Of a stretch of DNA of 64,000 nucleotides, positions 11,116 to 59,938 are shown in pieces. Below the pieces are notes generated by a model. It saw only the letters and a list, made by a program, of their open reading frames with translations. It had not been told where the DNA came from and did no database searches. Within the stretch, counting starts at the first letter, position 1; each line of letters begins with the position of its first letter. This stretch comes from Cristatella mucedo (lineage: Eukaryota; Bryozoa; Phylactolaemata; Cristatellidae). The position numbers and the translations under genes were made by a program. The stretch is taken from positions 3,720,501 to 3,784,500 of the forward strand of contig WPIO01000024.1 of assembly GCA_009760855.2 (NCBI GenBank), given 5' to 3'.

Positions 11116-11995
11116 ATTTTGATGATTAATTGTTATGGTCTTCACCTGGCTTTGCTTGCTCGGACTAGTCTGAAACGGGCTATCATATGGGTGCAGGTTG
11201 CTGGTGCTGCGAAGGGTAGATGGTTCGGAGGAGCCTGGAGCCTAGCCTGGCTCCTCCGCTCAGAGCAAGGCTCCAGGCCCCCCCCAGTCCTCTTTTGACT
11301 GGCCTGTTTAGACTGGTTGATGAACTTTTGCAGTAGCTCAAAATAAAACAGATTTACTAAAAAGATTGTTAGAACATTGGTCAGTCGAAGGAAATAATCA
11401 ATCAACATCACTAGTTACTGGAGACAGCCGGCTTCGGCCGGGAGCCTACACAGCTTAGGCGATCAATGGCAGCTGTCAGGCGGGAAAATAACCCTTTCGT
11501 ATGATGTATTGTATTGTAGTGTCGTTGTATTGTAGCGTCACCTACACCGGTCGTGTCCAATGGACGTCAAAGGTGAAAAAACATGAGCAGCGGCGAATGA
11601 TTTGATGCAGCAGCCAAGAATGCATGGGTATCCTGAAATGATCTAAACAGGCAGCGTTATGGCGATAAGCAAAAGGCAACAGATCGCAAGCTCAAATCGT
11701 GAGCAAGCACACATCACCTCCAGGAATAGCATGCTGCAGTTAGAAAAAGAATCACGGAAGACGTGCGGGAACAAAGGTAGCAGCAGAATGAAGGCTTAGT
11801 CGAGAAAAATGCCATCAACAGAATCAGCAAGAGAACCGGACTGTCTCCACAAAGGCTTGCACTGATTAGTTTTGATTTTGATCAGTGCACGATCCTCTGG
11901 AATAAGAAGAGCAAGTCACAGTCGCCCAAGCAGTGGCTCAGATCCACAGTCCGAGGGTCACCAAGTTCACCGAAGGGCTGCTTGCCTCAATGGCG
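11115..11995. other. No supported gene; possible 3' flank of PLAT gene
   Basis: This lies downstream of the minus-strand PLAT gene stop codon. I see no minus-strand AATAAA close to the stop and no recognised repeat apart from AT-rich and C-rich patches near 11280. Confidence 0.35.
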
Positions 11996-48043
<36,048 letters not shown>

Positions 48044-48049
48044 TTTCCC

Positions 48050-49750
48050 ATGGACTTTTTTGGTCGACCTCTACAACGCAGCACCGTCGTTAAGCGGTTC
48101 AGATTTTCACCTTGAAATTAGGAAAAAGCCACAGAAGGAATGTGTCAGAGCTGCATCGCAGGGAAGACATCGCTAACCGTGGAGAGCTAGAGAGAGCGCG
48201 GCCGAGCCGAGCACCGAACCAGAATTGTCGCGCCGCAGCGAGGCGGCGGCAGCAGCAGGGCACGAGGAGTGCACCTGTATGCAGCGTGCCTCGGGGGCGC
48301 TTTAACAGCCCGGGCACCGACAGTGCTGTCGGCTGCCTACCCCCTACCCCCTCACCCGTCGATGGCACGGCCTGGCAGTTTGCTGCCTTCGGCGGTACAG
48401 CTCCTCCGTGGCTGTGGCGCCTGTCTAGCGAGCCAGAGAAGCCGGTCTTGAGAGTGCAGCCTCGGCGGTGGCAGTGGCGGCAGCAGCAGCTTCGGCAGCA
48501 GACGGACGGGTGTCCTCGCTGCTTTCTGAGCGTCCGGTTCGAGCGCACACGCAAGCTGGCATCGAAGAAGCCTGTCAGCAGCAGGACCGAGGCAGCGAGC
48601 TGCCTCGGTCCTGAGACGGCCAAGCACTGGAGCAGAGAGGGTTGGGCGAGCGGAAGTAGAGAAGGTAGCTCACTCGCAGGCTTTGAGCTGCCAAGACACT
48701 GTGACAAGAGACTGTGTTTTTTTATGCAAAGTGGCGGCTGGTGGCTCCAGAAAATCCTGGCACGGTCAGAAAGAGTCTGGAGCCTTCACAGATTACTCAG
48801 AGACAATGCAGTGTGCCTATGGATGGGCAGTTCAGATCCAAGGAAGCCATGTGAGGCCACCGGTCAGGCACAACTCTGCCTGCTGCTGCTGTAGTGTTTC
48901 TGTTTCTTTCAACTGGGCCCACAAACTGGAAAACTTCGCAAAACTTCGCAAACTTCGACCTCGAGTGTTCCACGAAGCTGCTAAGTCTTGACAAGGTAAT
49001 TAACTGAACTGGCAAGCCTATTTCCGGCCACGAAACAAAGAGTCGGGGTCACGTGAGTGTGCCCAGCTCTGCACCGACTGTCACCCAGCTACAGGATGGC
49101 TGATGAATGGCCGGGGTCAGTCAGGCACAGCCTCCGGCACTGCCCCGGACGCTGCCGGAGGTGAAGGGAGCTGCCTGCCGACGTCCGGTGAGCGTGCTCG
49201 TCGGCTACCGTGCGCTTGATACCAATCATGGGAACAATGCCGACCGGCACACCAGCAAACAGCCTGTCGCCAGCACCGGGTTCCCGTATCCCATCCAAAT
49301 AAACAGCCGTCTTTCAGGCCGAGCCGCTGCAGCCACAGCCGCCGAGGCTTCTAACGCCGACGAATAATGCTCACAGTGTAGAGCTTCCTTTCTTTGCCAG
49401 GCCAAAGCAAGCAGCAGACAATAGCTCGAGGCGGCACACGCTGGGCCGCCACCGCCGTGGCGGCTGCCGGCCGGTCGCCAGACAGTCGTCGAGCTGAGCT
49501 GAGCCGCCCGGCGCCAGCTGCAGCTGCCGCTGCGAGAGTCGCTCAGCAGGCAGCTGCTGCAGTGCAGACAGCAGCAGCTGCATCTTCTCTGGTGACTCAG
49601 GAGACGGCTCGAAAGTAAGCGAAGTCCAAGGGGAAAGCCTGGAGAACGGCTGCCGAGCAACTGCTGCCGGGCAACGGCGGCAGCAGAGATTGAGCGAGAA
49701 TGAAACTCATCCGTCCTTCGACTGCTTCCATATGAAACCGGCATTGTCGA
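48050..49750. other. GC-rich region upstream of PLAT-gene exon 1
   Basis: Long open frames exist on both strands (plus 48112-48894, minus 48099-48707, minus 49226-49744), but they are rich in Ala/Arg/Cys/Gln as expected from GC-rich GCA/CAG sequence and show no motif. If exon 1 is the true start, this is 5' flank and may include the promoter. Confidence 0.35.
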
Positions 49751-49764
49751 TGACTCGGTTCATG

Positions 49765-49845
49765 ATAATAATAATAATAATAACGCACTTGATAAAGCGC
49801 CCTCAGAGAACTCAATCTCTTTCTAGGCGCTTTACATTTGATAGG
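49765..49845 (-). mobile_element. LINE-A 3' tail
   Basis: An AAT-rich end, aaagcgccctcagagaactc, then ctttctaggcgctttacatt. Confidence 0.65.
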
Positions 49846-49951
49846 GCTGCTAGTCATGGCAAGTGGCTCGGACAAGTGCACACCTTACATGCTCACAACC
49901 AGAAAGAAAAAGAGGGAGGAAAAATCGAGAGCAAATGAGACCAGATGAGCA

Positions 49952-50275
<324 letters not shown>

Positions 50276-50972
50276 AGACAGAGCGCAACCAGCAGACAGA
50301 GCAACAACAATAACAAAACAACCCAGAGATGGTCATCTGATTAGACAGAAGAAAATGCTACAAATGCATGAATGATGCAGCCTAGATAACTAGATGCAGC
50401 AAAAATGGCAGGGCAGGCAATACAGGTGCAACAGTGACGAATAATATCAATGACAGCAAAATAATAGTAGTGAGGTAGTGACAGACGTGCTCACGTGCGT
50501 GTACACACACACACACACTCACACACGCACACAGGGACATACACATTGACAGTGTAAAGGAGGGGACATGCAGATAGAAATGCCGATTGACTTAGTGCAT
50601 ATGCTTGTCTCTACTGTCAGAGTGTGCTATTTTGACTTTTGAGGCAGGGTTATTTCTTCACCTTCATTTCTTAGGCTGTGAAAGACCATGTTGTTGCTGT
50701 GATTGTGCAACAGGCCAGGTCAGCCATAGTCAAAACTTACACAGGCAGCACATGGGTGAACGGTGCACATGGAAGGGAATGAGGAGGAGCTCTAGAGAGC
50801 GAGTCTGTACAGACACAGTTAAACACAGACTAGCAACTAATGGATATTTATGCAATTAAGAGATACAAGCCGTGGGAGAATTAGAAGCCTGTTGCTAGAT
50901 GAGAGCACACAATGAATACAGTTTGAGAACCACTCTGAGGAGGAAGAATGAGAGGTCGTTGAATTAGCTTAC

Positions 50973-51037
50973 CAGGTGGCTGCGGTGCTGCTCCAGGGTG
51001 GTACACAGGTAGCAATAGCTGCTCATATTTCCACCGT
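50973..51037 (-). CDS. Candidate small exon, unknown protein
   Basis: The acceptor (gctctttgtag) and a strong donor (CTG|GTAAGC) bound 65 bp encoding RWKYEQLLLPVYHPGAAPQP. It would leave in phase 1, matching the alternative acceptor inside PLAT-gene exon 1. The evidence is only borders and phase. Confidence 0.2.
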
Positions 51038-51844
51038 CTACAAAGAGCCACTATGTCAGACGCCAGGCAGGCCCGGGTACTAGAAACCACCAGAGCAGCA
51101 GCTGCTCTGCGGCTCCCCTGTTTCGCCTAGCAACCACTGCTGTTGCAGTGAAAACAAGTGGTTACTAGCACAGTGCCAGCAGAGTGGGATGCCGAGGGCC
51201 GGAAGCAGGCTGCCGTAGTAACGAAGGGGAGCAATTGAGCTCATAACTAATTGATGTGGTGAGCCTGCTAAATCTGGATCTCCCACTACTGTTCTGCTGC
51301 TCGAGCAGAAGTAAATCGATTTCAGCGATCCAGACTCGTGGCTGCTTAGTCGTGCAGCCTAATCGACTCCACTCAGGATGTGCCATTTGCTCAAGCAGGA
51401 TGCTGAATGCAGATGGTCAGTCTTTGCAAGGGCCTAAGATCGGCTCCCTTCAGCCAAGCAGGAATCCACACCATGGCCAACGAAAGTGCCAGACACTGTG
51501 ACATGGAAATTTATTGCCCATCTTTTCAGTCAATTTGTTGGCTGAATCTTGCTTGATCTCGGTGCTGGCTTCCAAGAGGCTGAAGGGGTGTGACAGGTAG
51601 CAGTTTTCCAGTGTGACCTTTCAATTTCGTCCAAGGTCCTGCAAAGTGGCCCCTGTCTTTATTTACCTTCACAGTGAATTTCAGTGACAGGAGACCGAGC
51701 TAGAATTGGAGTAGCATCCAAACAACAATTTGCAGTCTGCTTTCTAGCCACAGATATACATTTGGCAAGAAAAGATACCCAGAGCAAATTGGTTGTGCAC
51801 TGACATAGTTTATTGAAAAGCCCTATCGAACACTAGTAGGGCAG

Positions 51845-51885
51845 AAAATACACTCAAAAACAAAAGTATTTGGAAACTTGGGGCC
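51845..51885. repeat. Possible Tc1-type terminal sequence
   Basis: cactcaaaaacaaaagtatt, then tggaaac resembles Tc1-family inverted-repeat ends. It lies 130 bp beyond the transposase fossil on its 3' side. I do not find the partner repeat. Confidence 0.35.
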
Positions 51886-52009
51886 CCTCTGGCATGATAG
51901 CTGCCTACTTGCATTTATTTTGAGTACATATCGAGCACTGATGTGACCAAAATGTGTGTACTGATTGCAATAAGAAAATGCAAATGTTCCCATATATATC
52001 ATGTGCCGT

Positions 52010-52560
52010 GCTTAACTTACTATAATTTCAACTTTTTCATTGCAAATTCCTAATTTGTAATAACCTGTCGAACCCTCCAAGGCATGGATCAGCTCATAGA
52101 ACATCGGGTGCTTTGCTACCCCAGATTCGGTGCAAGCATTCAAAAGACGCATCAGAGGATGTGATAAGGACGGCCAGGCTAGTTTCGTTAAACGTTGCTC
52201 GACCTCATCCCACAAACGCTCGATCGCGTTAAGGTTTGCAGATTGACCGTTACAGGTGGGTAACCAAACCTGGCTAAGCTGTTGAAAAAAATACTTAGCT
52301 TAGGCGACGGCGTGTTTTGGGTCTTCATCGTGCTGGAAAATATAATCAGGTCCATGTAGTGCTGTCGCATTTGGGAGGCTCGAAGTCTGAAGAAAGTCTA
52401 AATAAAGGTCCTGGGTCATGATGCCTGGTAAAACGATGTCCCCCCATACCATGATACCTTCCCCTTCAGCCAGGGAGGGTGGACTGGGTGCAAGCAAGCG
52501 ATGAGACCGGCGGGCTAGAGAGAAGTGTGGTACAGAACAGATGGATGCGCTATCCACGAA
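52010..52560 (-). pseudogene. Tc1/mariner transposase fossil (DDE domain)
   Basis: Minus-strand fragments read GEGIMVWGDIVLPG, LHGPDYIFQHDEDPKHAVA and then QSANLNAIERLWDEVEQRL. These match the Tc1 pattern MVWG, FQQDNDPKH and QSPDLNPIEHLWDELERR, including the second catalytic Asp region and the residues near the third acidic position. Frames change near 52300 and the N-terminal part is absent, so it is inactive. It is a DNA transposon remnant upstream of the PLAT gene. Confidence 0.8.
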
Positions 52561-52684
52561 AGTCTACTGAGGAAACAGGCAGGCTATGTTTACTCCTGGT
52601 CGCATTTCGCGGCTCGAAATTCGAGCTGGGGCACGAATGAACCTAGAGCTGGCAGCTCCAATTGCATTGATCAGATTGCCGCGC

Positions 52685-52825
52685 TAGCTTGGCCCAGTGG
52701 TTAAGGTGCTCGCCCCACCCCGACCGAGGTCTGGCCGAGGTCGTGGGCTCGAGCCCCGCGGCACATGTGAAGAGCGCCTGAATGGAGATCGAGTTCTCTT
52801 GGGGCGCTACACAAATAAACTGTTT
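52685..52825 (+). repeat. SINE-A copy
   Basis: gcttggcccagtggttaagg, ggtcgtgggctcgagccccg, gcgcctgaatggagatcgag and ttctcttggggcgctacaca. The small insertion ccaccccgacc in the head is specific to this copy. Confidence 0.85.
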
Positions 52826-53017
52826 TTACGTGCACTGATCAGATTGGCTGTCGTCAAAGCTCCTACACATCGTGGCTGCACTACACGAGCGCCTCGGTGA
52901 TGTCCGAGTGATCCCTACACTCCATCATTGGTGCGCGGCCCATTGCATTCGGCAGTCCGCCAGTAGCATTTGCTGGCCCCCCTAAGGTCTCGCCAGCAGA
53001 ACAGTTAGCCAACTGGG

Positions 53018-53278
53018 CTATTTCAGCCAGCCAATCCAAGTGCCACGATCTCCATCCCGGCAGACAGCTATAAAGTAAGGAGTGATGGTGCATTTGGTTA
53101 GCAGCCAGATCAAAGCATCAATGGGCAAAAGCCACTGAATGTCTGACTCCTGGAAACCAATCACAGGGAGACGGTATCCCCTACCGGCATTTCCAAGATA
53201 TTTGTGAAAGTATGTGGAATCCTTAAAATCAGGCAGAAACCATTCGGCCAGGACTGCAGCTCGTGATGGGCAACTCAC
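53018..53278 (-). CDS. Orphan reading frame, unknown
   Basis: 86 codons on the minus strand, reading AEWFLPDFKDSTYFHKYLGN, then RLPVIGFQESDIQWLLPIDA and ALIWLLTKCTITPYFIAVC. It is rich in Trp and hydrophobic residues and protein-like. No acceptor or donor is convincing; it may be a fragment of a mobile-element protein. Confidence 0.2.
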   Translation of the reverse strand: MSCPSRAAVLAEWFLPDFKDSTYFHKYLGNAGRGYRLPVIGFQESDIQWLLPIDALIWLLTKCTITPYFIAVCRDGDRGTWIGWLK

Positions 53279-54229
53279 TCATTACACGGCTGCTGTAATA
53301 CAGGGTTCGCAGGCATCAGATGTCTGTTAAGCCACTGCCAAGTGGGTACAACTGCTCAACCATGAAAGGCTGATAACACAACACGTGAGGAATATGTAGT
53401 CTTGCCACTCTAGTTCAAGTTTCCTTCGAATTCTTGCTTGCTGTGCCCTAATCGTGCACCGACCAAATGTAAACGGTGTAGGAGGGTGCAGGACAGAGGC
53501 TCAGATCCAATATTTTTCAGCTACCAACTGGTTCGATTTCCTCCAACAAACCAACTTTGTGGGACAATCTGTCTAGTTTTTTCCAGCTGAGACGGTAGAA
53601 CTGCTCCTTTTTGCTCCTACGGTTTTGAAGAAAAATTAGTCACCCTGAATAAATAAGTATACCCCGACACTAATCAACTAAATTCGCGAGTGCACTCCTA
53701 GATGAAGCTATTAATTCGAGAATTGACCCAGGCGAACGTAGCCCCTCGTAACTTCTTTGGGTGTATACTAGTAAATTGTAGAAATGACCTTACGTTCACT
53801 ATGCAAAACAATGCTCAGAAATCGCTCTTTTGTTTACATATAGACTTTATAAAAAAAAAAGGAGGCGATTAATACTGGAGGGCACTCCTGCCTGCCTCCC
53901 CCATAAGCATGAAGGAAACTTCCCACTCTTACATGGATCGCCTTCCCTTACCAAGAGTCTGAACTGCAGCATCACCAAAACCTTGGATCGGCATGAGACC
54001 CCTCTATCGCCTACCTAAGCCTGTTTACTGGTTTTTCACAGCACACACATCTAGCTGAATTCGTTAAAAAATCTACAATCAAAAACAAAACTAAACAAAA
54101 AAGTACACGATCAGCCATTCACTTGCACCACCGTGCTGTAAACCATCTTCACAGCTCATCTGAGCTTTGCAGGCCTCCTGGCCTCTAAATGGCTTCACAA
54201 GCCTATTGCTAGAGTAGCTCCCTACCTGT

Positions 54230-54390
54230 GGACTGGCTTCACTGAGTCATAGTAGACATACATTACATCACTGCCTGGAGTGCTGGTCACGGAAGACAAT
54301 TCTTAGCCATCTTGCCACGTGAAAGAAGCGTGCCATCTTGTGGCGTGACGGAGGGCAGGATGGACTTTCTCGCTTTAATTAGTTGAGATA
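54230..54390 (+). repeat. Dispersed repeat D, copy 2
   Basis: Shares ctgagtcatagtag, ccatcttgccacgtg, gtgccatcttg and ggactttctcgctttaatta with 42990-43185. Confidence 0.6.
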
Positions 54391-54584
54391 GATATGCAAA
54401 GTGGAATACTATTAATTTTCTCACGACCATATGGGCGAGTAGGTGACAGAAAAAAACTTACCCTCAAAAAGGATACAGGAAGTGTCTGCTAGGAAATGTT
54501 GTACAGGGGAAGGGGTTCACAATCCGGTTGTATTTTTCACTACCTACCATACAGCCTAGGTTTGTGAGGCCCCCCTCTCCCTCT

Positions 54585-54645
54585 ATCTCTGTCTCTCTCT
54601 GTCTCTCTGTCTCTCTGTCTCTCTCTCTCTATCTCTCTGTCTGTC

Positions 54646-54681
<36 letters not shown>
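54585..54681. repeat. (CT)n-rich microsatellite, left part
   Basis: CT/GTCT-rich sequence running up to the head of a SINE-A copy. Confidence 0.9.
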
Positions 54682-54975
<294 letters not shown>

Positions 54976-54977
54976 GT

Positions 54978-55355
54978 CGTTGCTCATAAAGCAAATCCGT
55001 TTCTCCGCCTAAAGACCTTTGGCGACAGAAGCTTTATCTCTGCAGGTCTTAGACTGTGGAACTCGCTTCCACAATTCTTATGCAACAACAACTACTGTCC
55101 TACTGCCGACTATGGCTCATCCTTTTCAGCAGTCCTGAGCTGTTACTTCCATGCTACTCACTACCTCAACTGCTCTCCTGACTCTGCTATGCTTCCCACT
55201 TTCTCTTTGTTGCGTGAGACGAAGTCTGTTGGCTACCGAATGCGTACCGAAAGCCGCTTAGGCTGTGAGTGCGCTATACAAAACTCTCCTGCTTAACATC
55301 CACATTGTCTTTATGACTTTGTGGAGTTACAGACGGAGATAAATTACATTACATC
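54978..55355 (+). mobile_element. LINE-B, C-terminus and 3' end
   Basis: Encodes FGDRSFISAGLRLWNSLPQF, then SPDSAMLPTFSLLRETKSVG and IQNSPA. It ends with an attacattac tail. Confidence 0.8.
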
Positions 55356-55615
55356 TCAAGCTCCTTCCTCTCACTTTTCTCCTCGGCTCTGCTGCAGCTG
55401 GTGTGGCCATTGCCGCTGGCAACTGACCGGCTTTGGCCTAGCAAACCAGGCTGAATCTGTCTCTTGGACAAGCCTGGGCATGCCCATGCTTGCCCAGGCC
55501 CAGACAGGCCTACCCATCCAACCTATGCCAATGGAAGAGATAAGGAGTATCCTTTCAAGTAGGCATTTCCTCGGGAGCTGTGATGAGTCATCCGACATAA
55601 GCTCAGGCCGGCCTG

Positions 55616-55616
<1 letters not shown>

Positions 55617-55653
<37 letters not shown>
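55617..55653. repeat. Poly-G tract (37 G)
   Basis: The longest uninterrupted G run in the window. Confidence 0.95.
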
Positions 55654-55654
<1 letters not shown>

Positions 55655-56299
55655 CCCAGCTGGCTCGGTCACTGCCTCCTTGCCTGCCAGTATTATTGAG
55701 GCAGCATAGGTAAAATGAGGCACAGGCAACCCTTGCTCTGGGGAAACCCAAAACGGTCAGTAGCTGGAACTGATTTAATTCGACGGGAAAGGCCTGCAGA
55801 GGCAGAAGCCGAAGTAGCTGCTGGCAGTAGACCAGCAGTGCTAGATGAGGCCACTGCTCAGGCTTAGAGAGTGATAAGGCAGCATCTTGGTGCTTGGCCC
55901 GCTGCTTGCCCTTGCTCGATAGGAGCTGCTCGATTCCAGACGGCTCCTGAGCACTAGCTACTGCTGCTCACGGTAACCGCCTATGGCCGGTTGCTAGTAG
56001 CAGCTGCTTCTCATGCAGAAAGCGCTCGTGTGGGCGGAAATGAGCAGGCATACTAATCAGTCGGCAGAGTTTTTAGGCCTCCTATCCACGACCCCTGAGG
56101 TACTTACCCTTGAGCTAGCCAACCTGTTGCCCTGGTGACCAGACTTCTTCTAAGGACTCGAAAGCTGTTTGGGGCACTAGGAACTAATTAGCTGCTACTG
56201 CCTCTGCCGGGAGCCAAGAAAGAGAAATGTTTAGATATATATTTATTTACATAAATATATATATATATATATGTAAATATATACATATATATGTGTATA

Positions 56300-56442
56300 T
56301 AATTCATTTGTATAGCACCCTAAGAGAACTTGATCTCCATTCAGGTGCTTCTCATAAGCCACGGGGCTCGAGCCTACGACGTCGGCAAGACCTTGGTCAG
56401 GGCGAGCAACTTAGCCATTGGGCCAAACCAGCTCCGAACATG
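56300..56442 (-). repeat. SINE-A copy
   Basis: The minus strand carries ctggtttggcccaatggcta, gtcgtaggctcgagccccgt and cacctgaatggagatcaagt. Its 3' edge lies in a TATA-rich stretch (56230-56300). Confidence 0.8.
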
Positions 56443-56879
56443 TGATTTGGTAAGAGTTATTTCTGTTCTCTAAGATTTGGCAGAGCTAGCATGAATGCAG
56501 ACACAGACATATCGAACATCTATAATACTTGCAAATATTCAAAAGTGTACTGGCACGTGCAGAGATACCCATAGAAATTTTTGAATGCATACAGGTACAT
56601 AGTTGTGGTTATACTGCACTCTCCCGATTATAAATACAGATATACACTTAAGACACACACAAGTGTATGTAAATGTATGTACAATGGTTGAGGGGGTAAG
56701 GTGCTCTCCCACGTGTGTCTACAGTGTCGAATGTTCGGGCTTGAGACACGCACGAACTTGAGGCTACACTATCAGTTTTCACGGGGAGGTTGACTGGTGG
56801 ATAAGATCAAAGTCTCGAGGGCCGGCATCGAGGAATTAGTCGGGCAGTCTACTTCCTTGCAGCAGATCCAGACACTTCC

Positions 56880-57265
56880 GAGGCAGAAGAGCAATCAGGA
56901 ACGGGCCCAAAAAGCAACCATGCAGTTGCCGCCATCATAGACAAGTTGAGTGGGGAGGCCACTCTTTTGGAATGAAAGATTTTGGAATACTGAGAATTTC
57001 TGTGACGTTTCGGAGTTGATAGGTGGCAGACTTAGCTGTGAGCTGATGCCGTAGTCATCAAGTGAAAGACCTTTTTGGAACAGGACACCAGATGAAGCAG
57101 AGAGCTTGCACAAGATATGCTGGCCTAGCTTATTTTGAGAGCTGGGCTTAGGAGCTTCTGAATGAGACTCGGGTTTGCCAATAGCTGGCTAAGCTGCTGG
57201 AATTGCTATTTTGATATTTGATAATTGCTATTTGATTTGAGAAAGTCAGTTGCCATCCAAGAGCC
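56880..57265 (-). mobile_element. LINE-A, degenerate reverse transcriptase fragment
   Basis: The minus strand reads SGVLFQKGLSLDDYGISSQL, the counterpart of LGVIFQSDLSLDDHISSTV, and then degenerates. Confidence 0.55.
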
Positions 57266-57674
57266 AGCCTATGCTGCCGGTAGCAGATCAGCGGACACTG
57301 GTGCAGATGCAATGTGGCAGAGCCTCGTGGTCGAATGCTTATGCTAGCTTTGTCCAGCAGTGCTTCGGCCCGACGAGTCGGCAGTTGGCTAGCTGCATTT
57401 TGCCACTCGTCGAAGTCATTTAAGGTGAATACTCTTAGTAGTCATTGTTTGCACCCTCCGGTGGGGGGTTGGTGGAGGCCGTGGGCTCTTGCCGCGGAGC
57501 ACCTGAGACTGAGACGCTTGGGTGACACCGGATGGGGCTAGCACCGGATTGACACTACTCTCCACACTAGCCCTGCCCCCCCAGCCCGTGCAGGGTGCCC
57601 GACCTCCTTCAGCTATTGCTGCCGGCCAAGGCAGGCACAGTGGGACAGGATGTGCCGAGCCGATAAGGGAACGT

Positions 57675-57790
57675 CTAGCTTGGGCGACCCCTCTCAGCCA
57701 GACGACCGATTGCTCGGGCACACACGCCTGCCGACAACAACCGGCTGAGCTGCCAAGCAACAGCAGCCTTCCGTGCAACTGCGTCACGGT
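57675..57790 (-). CDS. Candidate terminal exon
   Basis: The acceptor (gtccctatgcag) opens a phase-1 frame reading RDAVARKAAVAWQLSRLLSA, GVCARAIGRLAERG and stops at TAG 57675-57677. The opposite strand also has a long frame (57522-57848), rich in Thr/Pro/Ala. Confidence 0.35.
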
Positions 57791-59136
57791 CTGCATAGGG
57801 ACAACACACGCACCGCACCAGACAACAGCATGGCACAGCATGCACTAGGCAAGCACTCTAGCCAGCAGACTGCAAACATCCCGAATAGATGGGCCTCTGG
57901 TCCAACCAGAATGGTGTTTGCATAGCTGCCGGCGGTCGGTCAGCTGCACACAGGCAGGAAACCGCAAGCCAATCTTAGGCAAGGTGGCAGTTCGCGAATG
58001 AGGTACCCTTAGAGTTCACCTCTCACGTCTATAGATAGTAGGTGCAGAATTGGCCACACTTTGACTTGAGACCTTCGGGTCCTGACTGCACCCATAAGAG
58101 GCTGGAATGAGGAGGCCTACCGACCGGCTTCACGGCGACAGAAGTCGGAGCAGCTCGGCCCCTCACTGTGCACAGGAAAAGCAGCTCTCATTCACAGTGA
58201 TGCGTACCCCAATGGAAACGAGAGGCAGCAGCCTGCCGGAGACTTGCTGCCGACCAGCACGCAGCTCCCGCGCTGTGGCAGCGAGGCAGCACCGGGGCTT
58301 GCTGTCAGAATTAGCATAGAGCGCTCTCTCGGTTAACCTCGCCGCCAAGCGATGGAATTGAGCCGTGAATCGTCAGGAGGGCACTCTTAACTCGAACGAT
58401 GCACGAGCAGTGAGTGGCCAGCCGGCGGCAGGTGGCAGCACCTGTTGCCTGCGAGTGGGTCTTTACCAGAAGTCTCTGCTAGCTGTGCAGCCGGCCCAAT
58501 GGGGCCTCATGCGAGCCGCACCGAAGGAGGATGGCAGGGGGTAGGATGGCAGGGGGTAGGATGCCGGGGCGAAGCGCAGGTTTCGAAAGACCACGAGGCA
58601 GCTGCCGAATGCATCATCTCAGGCCGTGGTCGGTAGGCTGAAGCCGGCCGAGACAGCTGGCTCGGGTCGCCTGCTATGGCGGCCAGACGCCACAGCGACT
58701 CCTTACCTGGCCGACACAACCGGAACAGCTCCAGGGCAGCGGCTTCCGGTGGGGGCATATCCAGCACACGTCCTGCCGCCGAGCGAGCCCCTAGGTCTGC
58801 GGCAGCCAGTGAGCAGGACTGGAGCAGGCCTGGAGTGGACAGAGTGGGCAGAGGGGAATTCGACAGCTTGTCAGGCCCGTTTACTGTATACCGGACCTAT
58901 GCGCTGGTGACAGGCTATGGCTGAGAGAGTGTGAGTATGGCTGAGAGAAGGCTGCCTGCTCAAGTGGCACAGGAGCTCAGACTGACGGCAACAAGCCGGG
59001 TGGCCTCCGGGCTAGTCAGGCCCGACGGACTGCCTCTGCTAAAAGCTGACAGCTGCTTGAGGTGGCTGTGCCCAGTGGTAGCAGCAGCACCTGCTCGGCC
59101 GAGACCAAGGTGCTGCTGTGTGTGGCTGGCTGGCTG

Positions 59137-59173
<37 letters not shown>

Positions 59174-59901
59174 GGGGGGGGGGGGGGGGGGGAGTGATTG
59201 CAGGCAGGAACGATGTCGGCCTGACTTCTTGGCCGCAAGCCGACCGGCAACCCGACTACGACTGCGAGCCATTAAATTGCCAAAAGAAAGAGCAAAGAGA
59301 ATGGGCGTGAGACTGCAGCTGCTGCTACATTTTCGAGCAGAGAGTCGGGTCGTGCACTATGCTTGACGTGGTCGTGCAACACAACCAGGTTTGCTCTCAT
59401 TCGACTATCCTGCAGCTGACTAGCAGGGAGCACCACAAGCCTGCCTCTGCTGCTTCGGCTGCTGCTGCCGCTGCAACTACTGCTGCAAAGTGGTGCTGAT
59501 GGCGAGGCCAAATGCCAGGCTTCCCCCGTGGGCCTCTTTCGACTGGTGCCCCACTCTATGCACTGCATGCTTCCATGAGCAGCCTGATTCCTCGAAGCTT
59601 GGCAACCAGTGATGAGAGGTCGACTCCTTGTCCCCGAATACAATCCAGGACGCACCAGCAACGTCTGCTGACTCACGGGTGTGACTCGGCCGGTTTGTTT
59701 TATGAGCACAGACATGCGCTGCTCACCTGGACAGCTCGGTCTCGGCTGGTCCCCAGCTGGCATCGCACTGCTCTTTGCCGTACGGTCGAGAGCATGGCTT
59801 CCGGTGAATACAGTGTCCAGATTTTGCCACTGAGCTTTCTGCGACTGCTCATCTAGAAAAAATATCTTTATACAAAGGCCGTAACCGAGAACGAGAAGGA
59901 A

Positions 59902-59938
<37 letters not shown>

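Noticed and set aside
48099-48707. 202-codon minus-strand frame upstream of the PLAT gene
   Set aside because: Cys/Arg/Ser-rich, no PLAT or other motif, and an in-frame stop separates it from exon 1.
48112-48894. 260-codon plus-strand frame
   Set aside because: GC-rich region with several overlapping long frames on both strands; no motif and repetitive Arg/Gln/Ala composition. It may be 5' flank of the PLAT gene.
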